Below, one piece after another: positions 41,580-46,048 of a stretch of DNA of 46,048 bases (positions are counted from its first letter, which is position 1; the number at the start of each line of letters is the position of its first letter). The DNA is taken from contig NZ_CAKLBV010000037.1 of assembly GCF_920984675.1 (NCBI RefSeq), positions 1 through 46,048 on the forward strand, written 5' to 3'. A model generated the notes under the pieces. The model searched no databases. It was not told where the DNA came from and saw only the letters and a program-made list of their open reading frames with translations. Position numbers and translations under genes: made by a program. The DNA is from Methylobacterium sp. Leaf118 (GTDB taxonomy: Bacteria > Pseudomonadota > Alphaproteobacteria > Rhizobiales > Beijerinckiaceae).

Positions 41580-42770
41580 ATGGGCATTCAGACCGGTCGA
41601 CGCGTCGGAGTGGCGTTCGTCGGCATGGGCGGTGCGGTCGCCACGACCGCCATTGCCGGCATCGAGACCATCAAGTCGGGTTCGAACCGTCTGGACGGCC
41701 TGCCCCTCGCAGGCGTGCCCGTGCCGGGCATGGCCGATTACAAGGATCTGGTCTTCGGCGGCTGGGACCTGAACAGCGACGACCTCGCCTCCGCGGCCGC
41801 CGGACACGGCGTGCTCTCGGCGCAGGACATCGAGAACGGGGCCCAGGCCCTCAAGGGCATCACCCCCTGGCCGGCGGTCGGTTCTGCGAAGTTCTGCAAG
41901 AACATCGACGGTGCCAACCGCATCGTCGCCAAGGATCACCGCGAGGCCGTCTCGGTCATCGCCAACGATCTCAACCGCTTCCGCAAGGAGAGCAATCTCG
42001 ACGACGTGGTGGTCGTGAACCTTGCCTCGACCGAGCGTTGGCCCGACCTGTCGGAGGCCGTACTCAATTCGGCGGACGCTTTCGAGAAGGGTCTCGATGC
42101 GAGCGATGAGTCGATCTCGCCCGCGATGCTCTACGCTTATGCCGCCATCAAGAGCGGCGTCCCTTACGCGAACTTCACGCCGTCGGTGGCGGCCGACGTT
42201 CCGGCACTTCTGGAACTCGCCCGCGAGCTGAACGTGCCGGTTGCCGGCAAGGACGGCAAGACCGGCCAGACCATGATGAAGACGGTGCTGGCGCCCGCCC
42301 TCAAGGCCCGCGCCCTCCATGTCGACGGCTGGTTCTCCACCAACATCCTGGGCAACCGCGACGGCTTGGCCCTCAACGATCCGAACTCGCTGCAGTCGAA
42401 GCTCAAGACCAAGGGCACGGTGCTCGATTCGATCCTCGGCTATCCGGTCGAGGATCACCTCGTGCACATCCACTATTACCGCCCGCGCGGCGACGACAAG
42501 GAAGCCTGGGACAACATCGACGTCACCGGCTTCATGGGTCAGCGGATGCAGATCAAGGTCAACTTCCTCTGCAAGGACTCGATCCTGGCGGCGCCGCTCG
42601 TCATTGAGATCGCCCGTGTCCTGGATCTCGCCAAGACCCGCGGCGACGGCGGCGTACAGGAGCAGCTCTCGAGCTTCTTCAAGGCGCCGATGGTCAAGAA
42701 CGGCCATGGCCCGGAGCACGATTTCGGCAAGCAGCAGCGCATGCTGTTCGACTGGCTGGGCGTGCAGTAA
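41580..42770 (+). CDS. Inositol-3-phosphate synthase
   Basis: A 396-residue NAD-dependent enzyme that converts glucose-6-phosphate to myo-inositol-3-phosphate. The NAD-binding motif VAFVGMGGAVATTAIAGIE lies at the N-terminus. NLASTERWPD, FTPSVAADVPAL, VAGKDGKTGQTMMKTVLAP and VDGWFSTNILGNRDG are the conserved catalytic segments of the bacterial family, including the lysines near the active site. VKVNFLCKDSILAAPLVIEI-like sequence (KVNFLCKDSILAAPL) closes the fold. Length is typical for actinobacterial/alphaproteobacterial forms. It is the first gene of a four-gene operon and is followed after 14 bases by the HD-domain gene, so its product is probably modified further. Confidence 0.94.
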   Translation: MGIQTGRRVGVAFVGMGGAVATTAIAGIETIKSGSNRLDGLPLAGVPVPGMADYKDLVFGGWDLNSDDLASAAAGHGVLSAQDIENGAQALKGITPWPAVGSAKFCKNIDGANRIVAKDHREAVSVIANDLNRFRKESNLDDVVVVNLASTERWPDLSEAVLNSADAFEKGLDASDESISPAMLYAYAAIKSGVPYANFTPSVAADVPALLELARELNVPVAGKDGKTGQTMMKTVLAPALKARALHVDGWFSTNILGNRDGLALNDPNSLQSKLKTKGTVLDSILGYPVEDHLVHIHYYRPRGDDKEAWDNIDVTGFMGQRMQIKVNFLCKDSILAAPLVIEIARVLDLAKTRGDGGVQEQLSSFFKAPMVKNGHGPEHDFGKQQRMLFDWLGVQ

Positions 42771-42784
42771 GGCGACCCGACTCC

Positions 42785-43726
42785 ATGCTGGACTCCGTGG
42801 TGACCTCCGCGGCGGGCCTCTCCCAGGAGGCGGCCGCGCCCCTCGCCCTGCGCCCGCTGCTCGTCGAACTCGGCGACCTCAAGCGGGTCCGCTCGGCGGG
42901 TCGGGCCGGCTCGATCGCCGAGCGGCTCTTCGCTCAGGGCTGGTCGGCTCTGACCGGCGGCGCCCCGGCCGAGACCGTGGCGCTCGACATCACCGCCAAG
43001 GCGCTCGCTGCGTCCCGCCTGTGCGATCTCGACGCCGCCTTCCTGGCGGCCGCCGGGCTCTCGCCGACGGACGCCTCGGCGGTGCTGGTCGACGGGCTCG
43101 ACGCGGTCACGGAGCCGGTCGACCCGGATCTACGCGCACGTCTGCGGGCGTGCTTGCGCGCGCCGGCGGATCTTCCGTCCGGTCCCGTGCCGGCCTTCGT
43201 CGGCGCCCTGGCCCAGCAGCCGCGGGCGGGCGTGACCTGCCCCGGCAAGCCCCGCATCCTGCTCGAGCCGCCGGAGAACCACGCCGAGCATTGCCTCGTC
43301 GTGGCCGTCTACGGGGTCCTGCTCAGCCCGTTCTACCGCGCCGACCCGACCACCGTGTTCCTGGCGGCCATGGCCCACCACTTTCACAATGCGGCGATGC
43401 CCGATGCCGGCTTCACCGGCGAGATGCTGCTCGGCGACCATCTCTGGCCGATCGTCGGGCGCTGCTCGGAATGGGCGCTCGACGAACTCGACCCGCCCCT
43501 GCGCGAGACGGTGCGCGCCGCGCGCCTCGTCCTGCCCGACGACGCGACCGCGGAGGGCCGGGCCTTCCACGCCGCCGACTCGATCGACCGCGTCCTGCAG
43601 ATCGCCCAGCACCTGCGGGCGGCCTCGCTCACCATGGAGACGGTGCTGGGCGAGATGGAACTGGTCCATGCCGGGCCGGTCAAGACTTTCCAGGATCGCG
43701 TGCTGACCGATATGCGGATCCCGTGA
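42785..43726 (+). CDS. HD-fold protein with atypical metal-ligand pattern
   Basis: A 313-residue protein whose C-terminal half follows the HD superfamily layout. The first histidine is in PENHAEHCLVVAVYG (His166/169), the H-D position is occupied by His198-His199 in AMAHHFHNAAMPD, and the last acidic residue fits in HAADSIDRVLQIAQHL (Asp265/268). The pattern resembles HDDC2/YfbR-type phosphohydrolases with the HD aspartate replaced. The N-terminal 150 residues are unfamiliar. In context it could dephosphorylate inositol phosphate, or, since myo-inositol oxygenase is also an HD-fold metalloenzyme, oxidise a cyclitol. Neither is shown. It sits between the inositol synthase and methyltransferase genes. 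Confidence 0.7.
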   Translation: MLDSVVTSAAGLSQEAAAPLALRPLLVELGDLKRVRSAGRAGSIAERLFAQGWSALTGGAPAETVALDITAKALAASRLCDLDAAFLAAAGLSPTDASAVLVDGLDAVTEPVDPDLRARLRACLRAPADLPSGPVPAFVGALAQQPRAGVTCPGKPRILLEPPENHAEHCLVVAVYGVLLSPFYRADPTTVFLAAMAHHFHNAAMPDAGFTGEMLLGDHLWPIVGRCSEWALDELDPPLRETVRAARLVLPDDATAEGRAFHAADSIDRVLQIAQHLRAASLTMETVLGEMELVHAGPVKTFQDRVLTDMRIP

Positions 43727-43769
43727 CGTTCCTCGCACCCTGGCCGGCCCGACCGGCCGCGATCGCCCG

Positions 43770-44951
43770 ATGATCCCCTTCGATCTCCTCTCGCCCGACA
43801 CGGGCCATCGCCTCAAGCCCGACGGCGCGCACGCCCTGCGCGACGCCGAGACGGGGGCGCGCTGGCCGGTGATCGACGGCATTCCCTACCTGCGCACCGG
43901 CCGGGCCGAGCTCGCTGCGGCAGCGCTTGCCCATCTCGACGCCGACCGCGTCGAGGAGGCCCTGGTCCTGCTCCTCGCCGATCAGGACGATTGGTGGACC
44001 GGTCCGCCCGCCGACCCGGAGTCGTTGCGCGTCCTGGTGCGCGAGCGGGAGAGCGTGACCCTGCGCGGTGCGGTGGAGCGGCTCGGCTGGGGACGAGTCG
44101 GCGATTACTTCGTGAACCGCTGGACCGATCCGACCTTCCTGGCGGGGCTGAGCCTTCTCGAGGCCCACTGGAACGCGCCGGCCTGCGCGTTCGAACTCGC
44201 CTGCGGCATCGGCCATTACCTGCGCGAATTGCAGCGCCGGGGCGTCAAGGTGGCGGGCGCGGACGTCGTCTTCGCGAAATTGTGGGTCGCCCGCCATTGG
44301 GTCGTGAAGAAGGGGGCCCAGCTCGTCTGTTTCGATGCCGCTGCGCCCCATTGGCCGATCGCCGAGGCGCCGGTCGATCTCGTGATCTGCAACGACGCGT
44401 TCTACTTCCTCGAGGACAAGCCCGGGATCCTCGCCTGCCTGCGCCGCACCGCGGGCGATGAGGGCTGGCTCGCGGTGAGCCACATCCACAACAGCGGCCG
44501 GCCCGGCTTCTCGGCCGGCAAGGCGATCTCCTCCGCCGAGATCGAGGAGCTGTTTCCCGACGCCCTCGTCTACGACGATGCGGAGCTGACCCGGGCCCTG
44601 GTCGAGGCCCGGGCCCCGCAGCCGCGGGAGCCCGGCGACTTGAAGACCTGCGAGGCCTTCTCGGTGGTGGCGGGCCCCGGCATGCGGCCGGCGCCCCGTG
44701 CCGTGATCGACGGCCTCACCCTGCCGCCGGCCGAGGCGCGCCTTCACCTCAACCCGCTCTACGCACCGGCCGCGGACGGCTACGCGATCCGCTGGCCGTC
44801 CGAGCGCTACGAGGCGGAATATGCGACCCAGGCCACCTACCCGCTGCATTCGGACGGGCCGGAGGCCATCGCCTGGAAGGGCGGGCCGGACGCGCCGGAG
44901 GCGGAGCGGGTGCGCCGTCGCGAATATGTCGATCTGCCGGAGCGCTGGTGA
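43770..44951 (+). CDS. SAM-dependent methyltransferase with an N-terminal Trm112-like segment
   Basis: A 393-residue class I methyltransferase. The first 45 residues (FDLLSPDTGHRL, RWPVIDGIPYLR) mimic the Trm112-type zinc-ribbon but without its cysteines. The AdoMet-binding motif FELACGIGHYLRELQ lies near residues 140-155, with the acidic residue in VAGADVVFAKLWVAR, and VDLVICNDAFYFLEDKPG as motif IV. About 130 residues of unrecognised C-terminal sequence follow. The acceptor is unknown; the operon suggests an inositol-derived cyclitol. The stop overlaps the next gene's ATG. Confidence 0.85.
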   Translation: MIPFDLLSPDTGHRLKPDGAHALRDAETGARWPVIDGIPYLRTGRAELAAAALAHLDADRVEEALVLLLADQDDWWTGPPADPESLRVLVRERESVTLRGAVERLGWGRVGDYFVNRWTDPTFLAGLSLLEAHWNAPACAFELACGIGHYLRELQRRGVKVAGADVVFAKLWVARHWVVKKGAQLVCFDAAAPHWPIAEAPVDLVICNDAFYFLEDKPGILACLRRTAGDEGWLAVSHIHNSGRPGFSAGKAISSAEIEELFPDALVYDDAELTRALVEARAPQPREPGDLKTCEAFSVVAGPGMRPAPRAVIDGLTLPPAEARLHLNPLYAPAADGYAIRWPSERYEAEYATQATYPLHSDGPEAIAWKGGPDAPEAERVRRREYVDLPERW

Positions 44952-45979
44952 TGGGTGACAGCGTCGGCTGGGGCATCGTCGGCTATGGCTGGGTCGCCCG
45001 CGACTACATGGCCCCGGGCATTCGTGCGGCGGGACACCGCCTCGTTTCCGTGGCCGATCCGGGGGCGGAATCCCGGGCGGCGGCGGAGGCCGAGGGCGCC
45101 CGCGCCCATGCCGACCTGGCGGGGCTGATCGCGGATCCGGCGGTCGAGGCGGTCTATGTGGCGACCCCGAACCATCTCCACCGCGGCGCCGTCGAGGCGC
45201 TCTGCGCCGCCGGCAAGGCGGTGCTCTGCGAGAAGCCGATGGCCGCGACGCTGGCCGACGCCGAAGCGATGGCCGCTGCGGTGCGTCGGACCGGCGCCTT
45301 CTACGGCACCGCCTTCGACCAGCGCCATCATCCCGGTCACCGGGTGATGCGCGCGGCGATCCGGGAGGGCCGCATCGGCACGGTGACCGCCGTGCGCATC
45401 GTCTATGCCTGCTGGCTCGACCGGGCCTGGACCTCGTTCCGCGGGCAGGACAACTGGCGCATCGACCCGGCCCAGGCCGGCGGCGGCGCGCTGATGGACC
45501 TCGCCCCCCACGGGATCGATCTCGTCGATTTCCTTCTCGGCGAGCCGATCGCCGAGATCACCGCCATGACCCAGGCCCGCGCCCAGGACTACACCGTCGA
45601 CGACGGCGCCCTGCTGATCGGCCGCACCGGCTCGGGCGTGCTGGCCCAGCTCAACGTCGCCTACAATTGCCCCGACGCCCTGCCGCGCCGCCGCCTCGAA
45701 GTGGTCGGGACGAAGGGCCTGCTCACCGCCATCGACACGATGGGCCAGACCGCGGGCGGGACCGTCACGCTCACCGATGGCGGTGACGGGCACGCCCACA
45801 CCCTCGACTTCGACGGGAGCGCCTCGCCGTTTCTCGAACAGGTGCGCGCCTTCGGCCGTGCCCTGCGCGATCCGGCGGCGCGCCCCGCCTGGGACGCGGA
45901 GCGCGACCTCCACACCATGCGCCTGATCGCCCGTGCCTACGCGGCGGCGGGCACGCCCGCGGGCCGCGACGCGGCCTGA
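44951..45979 (+). CDS. Gfo/Idh/MocA-family NAD(P)-dependent oxidoreductase
   Basis: A 342-residue dehydrogenase of the inositol-2-dehydrogenase/glucose-fructose oxidoreductase family. The Rossmann motif is WGIVGYGWVARDYMAPG, the family signature EKPMAATLADAEAM includes the catalytic Lys-Pro, and GGGALMDLAPHGIDLVDFLL contains the second catalytic histidine. The ATG overlaps the preceding stop by one base; a GTG one codon earlier is possible. Members oxidise sugars and inositols, so a cyclitol substrate fits the operon. A terminator hairpin overlaps its stop codon, so it is the last gene of the operon. Confidence 0.92.
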   Translation: MGDSVGWGIVGYGWVARDYMAPGIRAAGHRLVSVADPGAESRAAAEAEGARAHADLAGLIADPAVEAVYVATPNHLHRGAVEALCAAGKAVLCEKPMAATLADAEAMAAAVRRTGAFYGTAFDQRHHPGHRVMRAAIREGRIGTVTAVRIVYACWLDRAWTSFRGQDNWRIDPAQAGGGALMDLAPHGIDLVDFLLGEPIAEITAMTQARAQDYTVDDGALLIGRTGSGVLAQLNVAYNCPDALPRRRLEVVGTKGLLTAIDTMGQTAGGTVTLTDGGDGHAHTLDFDGSASPFLEQVRAFGRALRDPAARPAWDAERDLHTMRLIARAYAAAGTPAGRDAA

Positions 45980-46017
45980 TACGGGCTCCGCTTGATCAAA
46001 GCGGAGCCCGTATCAGG
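45975..46017 (+). terminator. Strong hairpin terminator closing the inositol operon
   Basis: CCTGATACGGGCTCCGCTT (45975-45993) pairs perfectly with its complement at 45999-46017, a 19-bp stem with a five-base loop GATCA. It includes the stop codon of the last gene. No T-run follows, and the symmetry would serve both strands. Similar elements may occur in many copies in the genome. Confidence 0.75.
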
Positions 46018-46048
46018 CAAGCCCGCGCGGCGTTTGAGCGAAGCCCAC

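Overview
The window is GC-rich, densely coded alphaproteobacterial chromosome. The gene content fits Methylobacterium/Methylorubrum: a periplasmic FDH3-type formate dehydrogenase with its accessory genes, a beta-carbonic anhydrase with a SulP transporter, an Eat-type ethanolamine permease, and sequences resembling promoters of the PhyR/EcfG general stress response first described in Methylobacterium. The genus is inferred from gene content; no rRNA, tRNA, insertion sequence, phage gene or CRISPR array was seen.

Left part (1-21.4 kb): a metal-cofactor and formate-oxidation island. On the minus strand lie a tungstate-type ABC transporter (tupB and a partial tupC), a canonical moeA, mobB, a moeA fused to a periplasmic-binding-protein-like domain, and a degenerate third moeA paralogue. 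Most of these overlap by a few bases. A plus-strand regulator (ModE-like helix-turn-helix plus the same binding-protein-like domain) sits among them. Next come a seven-bladed WD40/cytochrome c protein, a large cytoplasmic multi-[4Fe-4S] protein, and a plus-strand series: degenerate biotin/lipoate-ligase-like protein, DUF6505-like, DUF6352-like, DUF3305, DUF3306, TorD-type chaperone, a small Tat-signal protein, then FDH alpha, beta and gamma subunits and two small exported proteins. The likely logic is: import tungstate or molybdate, insert it into molybdopterin, load and export the FDH alpha subunit through the Tat system, and oxidise formate in the periplasm with electrons passing through cytochrome b to quinone.

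Middle part (21.4-35.5 kb): ordinary housekeeping and accessory genes. These are a short-chain dehydrogenase, a DUF4336 metallo-beta-lactamase-like protein, a SulP transporter/carbonic anhydrase operon, a small exported protein, an MHS-type MFS transporter, an Ohr peroxidase with a perfect 26-base palindromic operator, an ethanolamine permease/glutamine amidotransferase pair, a GT21 glucosyltransferase, a class IV-like histone deacetylase homologue, TrmO and AMP nucleosidase.

Right part (35.5-46 kb): a chemoreceptor, a PBP1A-type peptidoglycan synthase with an unusual C-terminal nuclease-like (SNase/OB-fold) tail, and a lytic transglycosylase. Across a divergent promoter region is a compact four-gene operon: inositol-3-phosphate synthase, an HD-fold protein with altered metal ligands, a SAM methyltransferase and a Gfo/Idh/MocA dehydrogenase. 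It is closed by a 19-bp terminator hairpin. I consider this operon (possible methylated cyclitol synthesis) and the uncharacterised FDH accessory module (11.1-14.6 kb) the best candidates for undescribed biology here.
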